NCBI GenBank assembly: GCA_963706425.1 | Contig: CAVPMN010000020.1 | Location: 1,922,001 to 1,986,000, forward strand | DNA length: 64,000 bases | Direction: 5' to 3' | DNA from: CAVPMN01 sp963706425 | GTDB lineage: Bacteria; Actinomycetota; Acidimicrobiia; Acidimicrobiales; Acidimicrobilacustridaceae | In this document: piece by piece, positions 45,301 through 53,364 of the stretch | Layout of the letters: every line of letters begins with the position of its first letter | Numbering within the stretch: the first letter of the stretch is position 1 | The notes under the pieces: generated by a model | The model's input: only the letters and a program-made list of their open reading frames with translations | What the model was told of the DNA's origin: nothing | Databases searched by the model: none | Program-made: the position numbers and the translations under genes

Positions 45301-45683
45301 GCGCCCGCCAGTTCGAGCCGATCGAGAGCCCGACGCGCGTCCTGACCTACGTCTGCGCCTGCACCGATCGAGCGCGCGACCAACTGGCCCAGGTCACGTC
45401 GGCCACATCGGGACCGCCCGACGCCGACGCGATGTTCGATGTCGTCGAGCAGCTCAGCGACGACCTGAAGTGGGCCGCCGACCGTCTCGGATCCGACGCG
45501 GTCACCCGGCGGCGCCTGCTGTCGCTGCGCGAGACGCTCGACAGCCACCTGCTCACCGGGTTCGCGCTGGCCACGTGCGACCTGGGTGACGCGGCCGTGC
45601 CCACCATGCTGGCGCGGGGCCTCAACGCGGTCGCCGAAGGCCTGCGCGCCGACACCCCCGGCAAACGGGTGCGGGTGCACTGA
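45297..45683 (+). CDS. Helical protein of unknown function translationally coupled to phoU
   Basis: 128 residues. The ATG overlaps the phoU stop (ATGA), so the product is made with PhoU. It is helical and acidic, with VLTYVCACTDRARDQLAQVT, MFDVVEQLSDDLKWAADRLG and HLLTGFALATCDLGDAAVPT. Not recognised. The stoichiometric coupling suggests a PhoU partner. Confidence 0.7.
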   Translation: MSARQFEPIESPTRVLTYVCACTDRARDQLAQVTSATSGPPDADAMFDVVEQLSDDLKWAADRLGSDAVTRRRLLSLRETLDSHLLTGFALATCDLGDAAVPTMLARGLNAVAEGLRADTPGKRVRVH

Positions 45684-45701
45684 CCGGTTCGACCCGACCG
45701 A

Positions 45702-46070
45702 TCACACGAGCGCGGCCAGGCCTCGCCCCAGCGCGGCGGCCAACAGCCCGACCACGACACTGAACGCCACGTTGGCGACGGCCGCGCGTCGGTCGTCGAC
45801 CTCGAGCAATCGCACGGTCTCGTAGCCGAAGGTCGAGAACGTGGTGAAGGCGCCCAGCAGGCCGGCCCCGGCCACGTCGCGGTGCGTCTCATCGAGATGT
45901 GCGTGGTCGACCAAGCCGACCAGCATGCCGAGCGCGAGGCAGCCGACCATGTTGACGACGAACGTGCCGAGCGGGAACCGCCTGGTCCATCGCCGCTGCA
46001 CCGCCCGGTCGGTCTCGTAGCGGGCCACCGCACCGACGGCGCCGGCGAGGGCCACGCCCACCCAGATCAT
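45702..46070 (-). CDS. crcB: Fluoride channel CrcB/Fluc subunit
   Basis: 122 residues with four membrane helices. It shows VNMVGCLALGMLVGL with the conserved N, the pore motif GLLGAFTTFSTFGYE (conserved TTFST) and the basic gap AVARYETDRAVQRR. Overlaps the second crcB gene upstream (ATGA). The two together probably form a heterodimeric Fluc, as in many Gram-positive bacteria. Confidence 0.95.
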   Translation of the reverse strand: MIWVGVALAGAVGAVARYETDRAVQRRWTRRFPLGTFVVNMVGCLALGMLVGLVDHAHLDETHRDVAGAGLLGAFTTFSTFGYETVRLLEVDDRRAAVANVAFSVVVGLLAAALGRGLAALV

Positions 46071-46489
46071 CGGCCCACTCGCTGAGGAGGCGGCACGGCA
46101 CGGGCACCGGCGATGCCCACCAGCGCGAGCGTCACTCCGCCGACGACGCTGGCGAGCACGTAGGCCAACGCTACGCCTCCCTGGCCGGCGTCGATCAGGT
46201 GGTCGGTCTCCACCGCGAAGCCCGAGAAGGTCGTGAACGCGCCGAGCAGGCCGATGCACAGGAACGGTCGGGCGTAGCGGCTGGCGCGCCACCGTTCGAG
46301 CAGCAGCGTGAGCACCAACCCGAGCAGGAAGCAGCCGATCATGTTCTCGGTGAAGGTGGTGGTGGGAAACGTGCCCGGTGCGACAGGGAACAACTCGGCC
46401 AACCCGAACCGCAACAGCGCTCCGATCGCGCCGCCGAGGGCGATCGCGACCACTCCCGCCCAGCGGGACTCCTTCCTGTCTCCCTGCAC
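46067..46489 (-). CDS. crcB: Fluoride channel CrcB/Fluc subunit, second copy
   Basis: 140 residues with four membrane helices. It shows GGAIGALLRFGLAELFP, FTENMIGCFLLGLVLTLLL and LLGAFTTFSGFAVETDHLI. The TTFSG variant differs from TTFST of the partner. GTG at 46489 reads VQGDRKESRWAG. Stop overlaps the start of the other subunit. No fluoride riboswitch is visible in the 71 bp before it. Confidence 0.92.
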   Translation of the reverse strand: MQGDRKESRWAGVVAIALGGAIGALLRFGLAELFPVAPGTFPTTTFTENMIGCFLLGLVLTLLLERWRASRYARPFLCIGLLGAFTTFSGFAVETDHLIDAGQGGVALAYVLASVVGGVTLALVGIAGARAVPPPQRVGR

Positions 46490-46560
46490 GAAACCTCCGG
46501 ACACGGGGAGTGGCCGACGCCGAAACGGAGCGGCCAGGCGTGCGGCCCCGACGACGGCGG

Positions 46561-48618
46561 TCAGGCGCCCCGAGCCATGTTGGCGAACTTGGTGTAGTGG
46601 TCGAGGAACGCCAACCGCACCATGCCGGTGGGTCCGTTGCGGTGCTTGCTCACGAGGATCTCGGCGGTGCCCCGGTCGGGTGAGTCGGGGTTGTAGACCT
46701 CGTCGCGGTAGATGAAGAGCACCACGTCGGCGTCCTGCTCGATCGAGTTGTGCACGACGATGCCCTCGGCCACGAAGTTGTGCGTGCCGGGCATGGTGGC
46801 GTCGAACACGGGCTGGTCGCCGATCTCGTCGATGCCGACGATGCAGTCCCAGCGCACGTCGGCGGTGGCGAGGTCGGCCAGCACCGGATCGGGCACCAGC
46901 GTGGCGATGCGGCCCACCTGCTCGCGGGTGAGGGGCTCGCCGTAGACCTGGTCGAGGAAGACGTCGCGCCCGCCGAAGGGCTCCTCGAGATCGCGCAGGT
47001 CGAGGCCCGCGTTGGGGAGGGCCTTGCGGATGTAGCCCCACACCTCACGCGGGATGTCGGCCAGCGGGGTGCCCGACCCGTCCCCGCCGGCGTGGCCGTC
47101 GTCGGCCCCCACCGACGACGGCCACGATCCGGCTCTGGGCACGGCCACGAAATCGCCCACGTCGAGCTTCTCGAGCGGGAACCAGCCTTCGAGGGCGAGG
47201 AACGGATGGTTGGCGCTGGCCTTGATGCGCCGGCCGGAGGCCAGGCGCAGCTCGTAGACGGTCTTGATGCCGCTCGGGAAGACGTGGGTGAGGTGCCCGA
47301 CCCGCAGGCGGTAGTGCTCGTCGAGGGTCCACACCGGGATGTCGTGCTCGTCGCGATCGAGCAGCTCGCCCATGGTGACCTGCTCACCGGTGTCGGCCCG
47401 CGTGAGCCGGGTGTCGGCGGTGAGACACCCCGACTCGCGCAGGTCGGCCAGGATGGGTCGCTTGTCGGCGCGCAGCTCGAGGCCACGAGACAGCTGTGAG
47501 AGGGCCAGCACCGGGCACTCGAGCTCGCGGGCGAGGATCTTGAGGCCACGACTGATCTCGCTCACCTCGACCTGGCGGTTCTCGGCGGAGGACCGGCCGG
47601 TCATGAGCTGGAGGTAGTCGACCACCACCAGGCCGAGGTCGCCGATGCGGGCCTTCAGCCGGCGTGCTTTCGAGCGCAACTCCATGATGGTGAGGTTGGG
47701 GTTGTCGTCGATCCAGATGGGAGCCTCGGCCAGCCGACCGGTGGCGTGGGCGATCTTCTGCCAGTCGCCTTCGGTGAGGTTGCCGTTGCGCACCCGCTTG
47801 GAGTCGACCCGGGCCTCGGAGCAGAGCATGCGCTGGGTGAGCTCGAGCTGGCTCATCTCGAGCGAGAAGAGCAGCACCGGGCGCGCCGCCTCGAGCGCGA
47901 CGTTGGTGGCGACGCACAGGCCGAGTGCGGTCTTGCCGGCTGACGGTCGGGCGCCCAGCACGTAGAGCGCGCTGTTCTGGAGCCCCGACAGCAGCTCGTC
48001 GAGATCGAGGAAGCCCGTGGCCGCGCCGGTGATGGCGTCGCCCCGCTCGTAGAGCGACTCGAGGCGGTCGAGGTTGGCGTCGAGCAGGTCGTGGATGGGC
48101 GCCATCGTGTCGGTGACCCGCCGTTGGGCCACGTCGAACACGAGCGACTCGGCCCGGTCGACCACCTTGGTCACGTCGTCGGGCAGGTCGTAGCCCATCT
48201 CGGCGATCTCACCCGCCACCCCGATGAGCTTGCGCAGCAGCGCGTGCTCTTCGATGATGCGCGCGTAGCGCTGGGCATTGGAGGTGGCGGGGGTGGACGC
48301 CTGCAGATCGGCCAGCACCGCTTGACCACCGATGGCCTCGAGCAGGCCGGCCCGGCGCAGCTCGTCGGCCACCGTCACCGGGTCGGCGGGCTCGCCCGAC
48401 GCCGACAGGTTGGTGATGGCTTCGAAGATGTGACCGTGGGCGGGCTTGTAGAAGTCGTCGCCGGCCAGCACCTCGGTGGCCGCCGCGATGGCGTCCTTCG
48501 ACAGGAGCATGGCGCCGAGCAGCGACTCCTCGGCCTGGAGGTTGTGGGGTGGGACCCGACCGGTGCCGTCGGGGCGGGCGGGGCGGGTGGACGACAGCTC
48601 GTCGAGGGGCGTGCTCAT
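46561..48618 (-). CDS. dnaB: Replicative DNA helicase DnaB with an in-frame mini-intein
   Basis: 725-residue... precisely 685-codon reading from ATG 48618, of which 227 are an intein. The helicase part has the N-terminal primase-binding domain (PPHNLQAEESLLGAMLLSKD), Walker A GARPSAGKTALGL, FSLEMSQLELTQRML and Walker B LVVVDYLQLMTG. After ILADLRESG the intein begins with Cys (CLTADTRL) and ends GIVVHN; the helicase resumes SIEQDADVVLFIYRD. Removal of the intein gives about 458 residues, the normal DnaB length. The order rpsF-ssb-rpsR-rplI-dnaB is conserved in actinobacteria. Confidence 0.96.
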   Translation of the reverse strand: MSTPLDELSSTRPARPDGTGRVPPHNLQAEESLLGAMLLSKDAIAAATEVLAGDDFYKPAHGHIFEAITNLSASGEPADPVTVADELRRAGLLEAIGGQAVLADLQASTPATSNAQRYARIIEEHALLRKLIGVAGEIAEMGYDLPDDVTKVVDRAESLVFDVAQRRVTDTMAPIHDLLDANLDRLESLYERGDAITGAATGFLDLDELLSGLQNSALYVLGARPSAGKTALGLCVATNVALEAARPVLLFSLEMSQLELTQRMLCSEARVDSKRVRNGNLTEGDWQKIAHATGRLAEAPIWIDDNPNLTIMELRSKARRLKARIGDLGLVVVDYLQLMTGRSSAENRQVEVSEISRGLKILARELECPVLALSQLSRGLELRADKRPILADLRESGCLTADTRLTRADTGEQVTMGELLDRDEHDIPVWTLDEHYRLRVGHLTHVFPSGIKTVYELRLASGRRIKASANHPFLALEGWFPLEKLDVGDFVAVPRAGSWPSSVGADDGHAGGDGSGTPLADIPREVWGYIRKALPNAGLDLRDLEEPFGGRDVFLDQVYGEPLTREQVGRIATLVPDPVLADLATADVRWDCIVGIDEIGDQPVFDATMPGTHNFVAEGIVVHNSIEQDADVVLFIYRDEVYNPDSPDRGTAEILVSKHRNGPTGMVRLAFLDHYTKFANMARGA
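46747..47427 (-). other. DnaB mini-intein (227 residues)
   Basis: Splicing block A is CLTADTRLTRADTGEQVTMG, block B is YELRLASGRRIKASANHPFL, block F is VFDATMPGTHNFVAEG, and block G is IVVHN followed by Ser as the +1 residue. The middle (about residues 100-190) is linker with short helices and no LAGLIDADG motif, so a homing endonuclease is absent. The insertion site, just before SIEQDAD in the Walker B-proximal region, is a known DnaB site. Confidence 0.93.
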
Positions 48619-48981
48619 GGGAGCCTCACACTGACCCACCGGGCCTGGGGATCGTAAGGAGGACAACCCCGCCTTTTTCGGTGGACGTCCCTGGGGACGC
48701 GGTGTGGAAACCGCGGGTGAACTGTGGGTGACGACCACGCGCCGAACCCCGGCATCGAGGGCTCATGGAGCGAGGGTAGGAACCGAGGGCCCGCGCCGGG
48801 TGGATGGTCGACCGAGGAGATCCCACGGGTGCGATCATCCCGACGACCACTGACAGTTTCCTTGCTGTCGACGTGCCCCCCCGCCGACAGGAATCGCCGA
48901 CCCGCCCCGGGGACCCGGCCTGACAACGACAACGGGCGCCGTCGTGCGACGGCGCCCGTGTGCAGATCGGAGTGGGACCGG
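48619..48981. other. Gene-free stretch between rplI and dnaB
   Basis: 363 bp without a convincing gene. It holds the hairpin at 48932-48959 after rplI. On the minus strand TACGAT at about 48649-48654 might serve as a -10 element for dnaB. The longer ORFs crossing it have no coding character. Confidence 0.6.
48932..48959 (-). terminator. Hairpin after rplI
   Basis: A 12-bp perfect stem (ACGGGCGCCGTC with GACGGCGCCCGT) and a GTGC loop, 23 bp past the rplI stop on the minus strand. Confidence 0.75.
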
Positions 48982-49428
48982 TCAGGTGGCGGCGACCTCG
49001 ACCGTGATGGCGAACTGCACGTCGTCGTGCAGTTTGGTGGTGACCGCGTGCGTGCCCACGCTCTTGATGGGCTCGTCGAGGTGCAGCATCTTGCGATCGA
49101 GCTCGATGCCGGTCTGCGCCTTCACGGCGTCGACCACATCGGCGCTGGTGACCGAGCCGAAGAGCTTGCCCTCGGGGCCGGCCTTGGCCGACACGTTGAT
49201 GATGGCCGGCACCAGCACCTTGGCCACCTCCTCGGCGGCACCACGATCGGCGGCATCGCGCAGGTCGCGCGAGCGACGCATGCTCGCCGCCTGGGCCTCG
49301 ACGCCGTTCGACGCGGTGATCGCCAGGCCCTTCGGCACGAGGTAGTTGCGCCCGTAGCCGTCGGCCACCTCGACCAGGTCGCCCTTCTTGCCGACGCCCT
49401 TGACGTCGGCCCGCAGCAGCAGCTTCAT
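48982..49428 (-). CDS. rplI: Large ribosomal subunit protein bL9
   Basis: 148 residues: the N-terminal rRNA-binding domain MKLLLRADVKGVGKKGDLVE with DGYGRNYLVPKGLA, the connecting helix, and the C-terminal domain LFGSVTSADVVDAVKAQTGI. Normal length. The ATG overlaps the rpsR stop (ATGA). Confidence 0.97.
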   Translation of the reverse strand: MKLLLRADVKGVGKKGDLVEVADGYGRNYLVPKGLAITASNGVEAQAASMRRSRDLRDAADRGAAEEVAKVLVPAIINVSAKAGPEGKLFGSVTSADVVDAVKAQTGIELDRKMLHLDEPIKSVGTHAVTTKLHDDVQFAITVEVAAT

Positions 49429-49913
49429 CAGGTGTCCTCCTCGGCGCCACCGACCGCCTCGACCTCGACGGTCTCGACCACGACCACCTCGTCGATGACG
49501 TCGATCTCGACCTCGGCGTCGACCGGTGCGGGGGTGGGCTCGTCGACCGCGCTGTTGGGCATGGGCAGATCACGGTCGCGCTCGCCACGGGGTGGGCGAT
49601 CGTCGCGGGGGCCACGGTCACGATCGCCGCGTCCACCGCCACCGCGCTGGGTCGTGACCCGGTTGGTGTAGGGCAGCAGCGCCATCTCACGGGCGTTCTT
49701 GATGGCCCGGGCGATCTCCTTCTGCTGCTGGGAGTTGTTGCCCGTCACTCGGCGAGCCCGGATCTTGGCCCGGTCGGACATGAACCGGCGCAGCAGGTTG
49801 ATGTCCTTGTAGTCGACGTAGTCGACCTTCTCGACGGTGAGGATGCTCGTCTTCTTCTTGCTGCGGCGGGCGTTGTCCTTGTTCTTCCCGCGCTTGGGGG
49901 CGGCCTTGGCCAT
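49428..49913 (-). CDS. rpsR: Small ribosomal subunit protein bS18 with a long disordered tail
   Basis: 161 residues, about twice the normal 75-90. The canonical S18 portion is residues 20-90 (VDYVDYKDINLLRRFMSDRA, KIRARRVTGNNSQQQKEIAR, AIKNAREMALLPYTNR). A Gly/Arg/Asp-rich segment follows (GGGGRGDRDRGPRDDRPPRG), and then an acidic hydrophobic tail (VEIDVIDEVVVVETVEVEAV). No frame break separates them, and the stop overlaps rplI in the normal way, so the tail is translated as part of S18. Function unknown. Confidence 0.93.
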   Translation of the reverse strand: MAKAAPKRGKNKDNARRSKKKTSILTVEKVDYVDYKDINLLRRFMSDRAKIRARRVTGNNSQQQKEIARAIKNAREMALLPYTNRVTTQRGGGGRGDRDRGPRDDRPPRGERDRDLPMPNSAVDEPTPAPVDAEVEIDVIDEVVVVETVEVEAVGGAEEDT

Positions 49914-50368
49914 CAGAACGGCTCCTCATCACTCGGGTAGTCGGCCGCGGGCTCGGCGCTGCGGCCACCGCCGCCACCGCCGCCGCCCTCGAAGCCCTCA
50001 CGACGTTCGTTGCGCTGCACCGAGGCCGTGGCCCAGCGCAGGCTGGGGGCCACCTCGTCGGCCACGATCTCGACCTTGGAGCGCTTCTCGCCGTTGTCGG
50101 TCTGCCACGAGCGCTGGTTGAGACGGCCGGTGACCACCACGCGGGTGCCCTTCTGCACCGACTCGGCCACGTTGTCGGCCATCTCGCGGAAGCAGCTGAT
50201 GTCGAAGAAGGACGGCTCGCCGTCCTCCCACTGGCCGGTCTGCTGGTTGCGGCGACCGTTGTTGATCGCCACGCCGAACGACGCCACGGCCATGCCGCTG
50301 TTCGTGAAGCGCAACTCGGGATCGCGGGTGACGTTGCCCACGATGGTGACGGTGTTTCCTACTGCCAT
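49913..50368 (-). CDS. ssb: Single-stranded DNA-binding protein
   Basis: 151 residues with the OB fold (TVTIVGNVTRDPELRFTNSG, PSFFDISCFREMADNVAESV, GTRVVVTGRLNQRSWQ), a glycine-rich linker and the acidic C-terminal tip YPSDEEPF that recruits partner proteins. Stop overlaps rpsR. Upstream rpsF ends 19 bp away; the unit is rpsF-ssb-rpsR-rplI. Confidence 0.97.
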   Translation of the reverse strand: MAVGNTVTIVGNVTRDPELRFTNSGMAVASFGVAINNGRRNQQTGQWEDGEPSFFDISCFREMADNVAESVQKGTRVVVTGRLNQRSWQTDNGEKRSKVEIVADEVAPSLRWATASVQRNERREGFEGGGGGGGGRSAEPAADYPSDEEPF

Positions 50369-50387
50369 GGCGATTGTCCTCCTCGCC

Positions 50388-50729
50388 TCAACCGGCCTGG
50401 GCCGGGGTCGCCTCGCCCAGCAGACCGCGACGGGCGGCCTCGGCGTCGGGCAGGCGGATGACCTTGTGGCGGACGACCTCGTCCGCGAGACGCAGGGCAC
50501 GCTCGATGTCGTGCAGATCACGAGCTTCGGTCGTGATCTCGAGCACCACGTAGATGCCCTCCCACTTGTGATCGATCTCGTAGGCGAAGCGGCGCTTGCC
50601 CCACAGATCGGTGGTGGCGACCTGGCCGCCACCCGCCTCGACGGCGGCGGTGACGCCGGTGAGGCTGTCGCTCACCACCGCGTCGTCGGTGTCGCCGACG
50701 TAGATGATCATCAGTTCGTATGCTCGCAT
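50388..50729 (-). CDS. rpsF: Small ribosomal subunit protein bS6
   Basis: 113 residues: MRAYELMIIYVGDTDDAVVS, DLWGKRRFAYEIDHKWEGIY and LHDIERALRLADEVVRHKVI. First gene of the S6-SSB-S18-L9 operon. S6 and S18 bind each other in the ribosomal platform. ATG 50729 is preceded by GGAGGTGG. Confidence 0.96.
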   Translation of the reverse strand: MRAYELMIIYVGDTDDAVVSDSLTGVTAAVEAGGGQVATTDLWGKRRFAYEIDHKWEGIYVVLEITTEARDLHDIERALRLADEVVRHKVIRLPDAEAARRGLLGEATPAQAG

Positions 50730-50933
50730 GGCGAGCCACCACCTCCCTCTGGACCGCGGCGAGACGCCGGGGCCCCGACCGGGTGCCGGGGCAGGGTTCG
50801 ATTGAACCCAGGCATCGTAGTTGATCGCCCACCCGGCGCCCACATCGGCTCGTCGTCGTTCATGGGCCCAGTGTGCCCAGGGGGTGTGACACGTTCGGCC
50901 CGGCGGGCGCGGCGCGGGCGCCGACGCGAGGGC

Positions 50934-51815
<882 letters not shown>

Positions 51816-51914
51816 GTCGAGCCTCCTCATCCCGTCCAGCGCCCCTCGGCTGCCAGCGGTGACTCGACTGTACCCCCTCGGCGCCCCCCGCAACACTCCG
51901 GGCGGGCGTAACGC

Positions 51915-53105
51915 TCAGCGGCGCTCGAAGCCGAGCTCGAACGACTCGACCATGCAGGCGAAGATGTTGGGCACGTCGACGATCTCGCGCTCGACGCGCA
52001 GGGCGGTGATGCGGGGCACGAGCTGCTCGAGCAGGGTCGACAGCACCAGGCGGGCCAGCGGTGCGCCGAGGCAGAAGTGGGTGCCGAAGCCGAAGCCCAC
52101 GTGCGGGTTGGGGCGCCGGGTGACGTCGAAGCGATAGGGCTCGTCGAACACCGCTGCGTCGCGATTGCCCGAGGGGTAGAGCAGGATCAGCCGGTCGCCG
52201 GCCGCCACCGGCTGGTCACCGATCGAGCTGTCGACCACGGCCGTGCGGAAGAAGTTGTTGAGGGGCGTCACCCAGCGCACGAGCTCGTCGACCGCGGTGG
52301 GGATGTGCTCGGGCTCCCGGTAGAGCAGCTCCCACTGGTCGGGATGGTCGCAGAACGCACGCAGCCCCCGGCTGATGACGGTGCGGGTGGTCTCCGCACC
52401 GCCGGAGATGAACAGGCCCGTCTCGTGCATCACCGACAGCGGGTCGAGCGGCTCGCCGTCGATCTCGGCGTTGGCCCACACCGAGATGAGGTCGTTCATC
52501 GGACAGCCCTTGCGCTCGTCGAGCATCGGGCCGAGCTCACCGGCGAACTCCATGATGGCCTGCATCATCCCGGCCGCCGCCGCCGGGTCGCGCTCGACCT
52601 CGTCGTACTGCATCAGCCGTTCGGCCCAACCCATCACGTCGCGCCAGCGGTCCTCGGGCCAGCCGAGCAGTCGGGCCGTCATGCGGGTGGGCAGCTGGCC
52701 CGCCAGCGCGTCGATCACCTCGACGGTGTCGTGCTCGATGAACCCGTCGATCAGCTCGATGATCGTGGCTCGCAGCCAGTCGGCTTGATCCTGCACGGCA
52801 CGCGGGGTGAACCGCCGCGACACGAGGCGCCGCTGCTGGCCGTGACGGGGATCGTCCTGGGCGATCATGTTGGTCTCGGTGGGCTCCCAGAACGAGCGGT
52901 AGCCCCGCCCGCTCACGAACACGTCGGAGCGGGCCTCGACGTCTTGTATGTCGTGATGGCGGGTGACCGCCCACAGGCCGTTGGCCTCGTCGCGGTAGAC
53001 GGGCTCGTGCTCTCGCATCCACTGATAGGAGCCGTGGGCGTCGTCGAGGTAGAAGCCCGGGTCGAGCAGATCGAAGGCGGGCCGGGTGCTGGCTGCGGTC
53101 GACAT
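51915..53105 (-). CDS. Cytochrome P450
   Basis: 396 residues, full length. I-helix oxygen-binding motif SGGAETTRT, ExxR in AVDELVRWV and heme loop FGFGTHFCLGAPLARLVL with the ligand cysteine. Soluble, bacterial class. The N-terminus has no transmembrane helix. Substrate unknown; related actinobacterial P450s hydroxylate steroids, terpenes or fatty acids. Ferredoxin and reductase are not adjacent. Confidence 0.95.
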   Translation of the reverse strand: MSTAASTRPAFDLLDPGFYLDDAHGSYQWMREHEPVYRDEANGLWAVTRHHDIQDVEARSDVFVSGRGYRSFWEPTETNMIAQDDPRHGQQRRLVSRRFTPRAVQDQADWLRATIIELIDGFIEHDTVEVIDALAGQLPTRMTARLLGWPEDRWRDVMGWAERLMQYDEVERDPAAAAGMMQAIMEFAGELGPMLDERKGCPMNDLISVWANAEIDGEPLDPLSVMHETGLFISGGAETTRTVISRGLRAFCDHPDQWELLYREPEHIPTAVDELVRWVTPLNNFFRTAVVDSSIGDQPVAAGDRLILLYPSGNRDAAVFDEPYRFDVTRRPNPHVGFGFGTHFCLGAPLARLVLSTLLEQLVPRITALRVEREIVDVPNIFACMVESFELGFERR

Positions 53106-53129
53106 CGAACGGTCAACCTAGGCGATAGC

Positions 53130-53351
53130 GTGCCGCTCGTGACCACGACGGGCACCTGCGAGAGCTGCGGACGCGACGACGAGGACATCGTGCTCGTGCG
53201 CCGTCTCTACGTCACGCCCGAGGCCTGGGACACCCCCGGCAAGGTCGAGGTCGCCGGCGAGGAGTGGTGGTGCTTCGTGTGCCGCACCCACTACCCCCAT
53301 CAGATCGAGGGCCAGGACACCGGCTGGCCGACGCCGCCTGCTTCAGGCTGA
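53130..53351 (+). CDS. Small zinc-ribbon-like protein
   Basis: About 73 residues. Cysteines in GTCESCGRDDED and WWCFVCRTHYPHQ form a C-x2-C ... C-x2-C pattern, a likely zinc ribbon. Acts possibly in binding nucleic acid or protein; not recognised. Start GTG 53130 or GTG 53139; neither has a clear ribosome site. It is divergent from the P450. Confidence 0.7.
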   Translation: MPLVTTTGTCESCGRDDEDIVLVRRLYVTPEAWDTPGKVEVAGEEWWCFVCRTHYPHQIEGQDTGWPTPPASG

Positions 53352-53364
53352 CCCCTGAGCGGGC

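Noticed and set aside
46490..46560. Possible fluoride riboswitch ahead of the crcB pair
   Set aside because: The conserved crcB-motif core is absent from the 71 bp before the first crcB gene.
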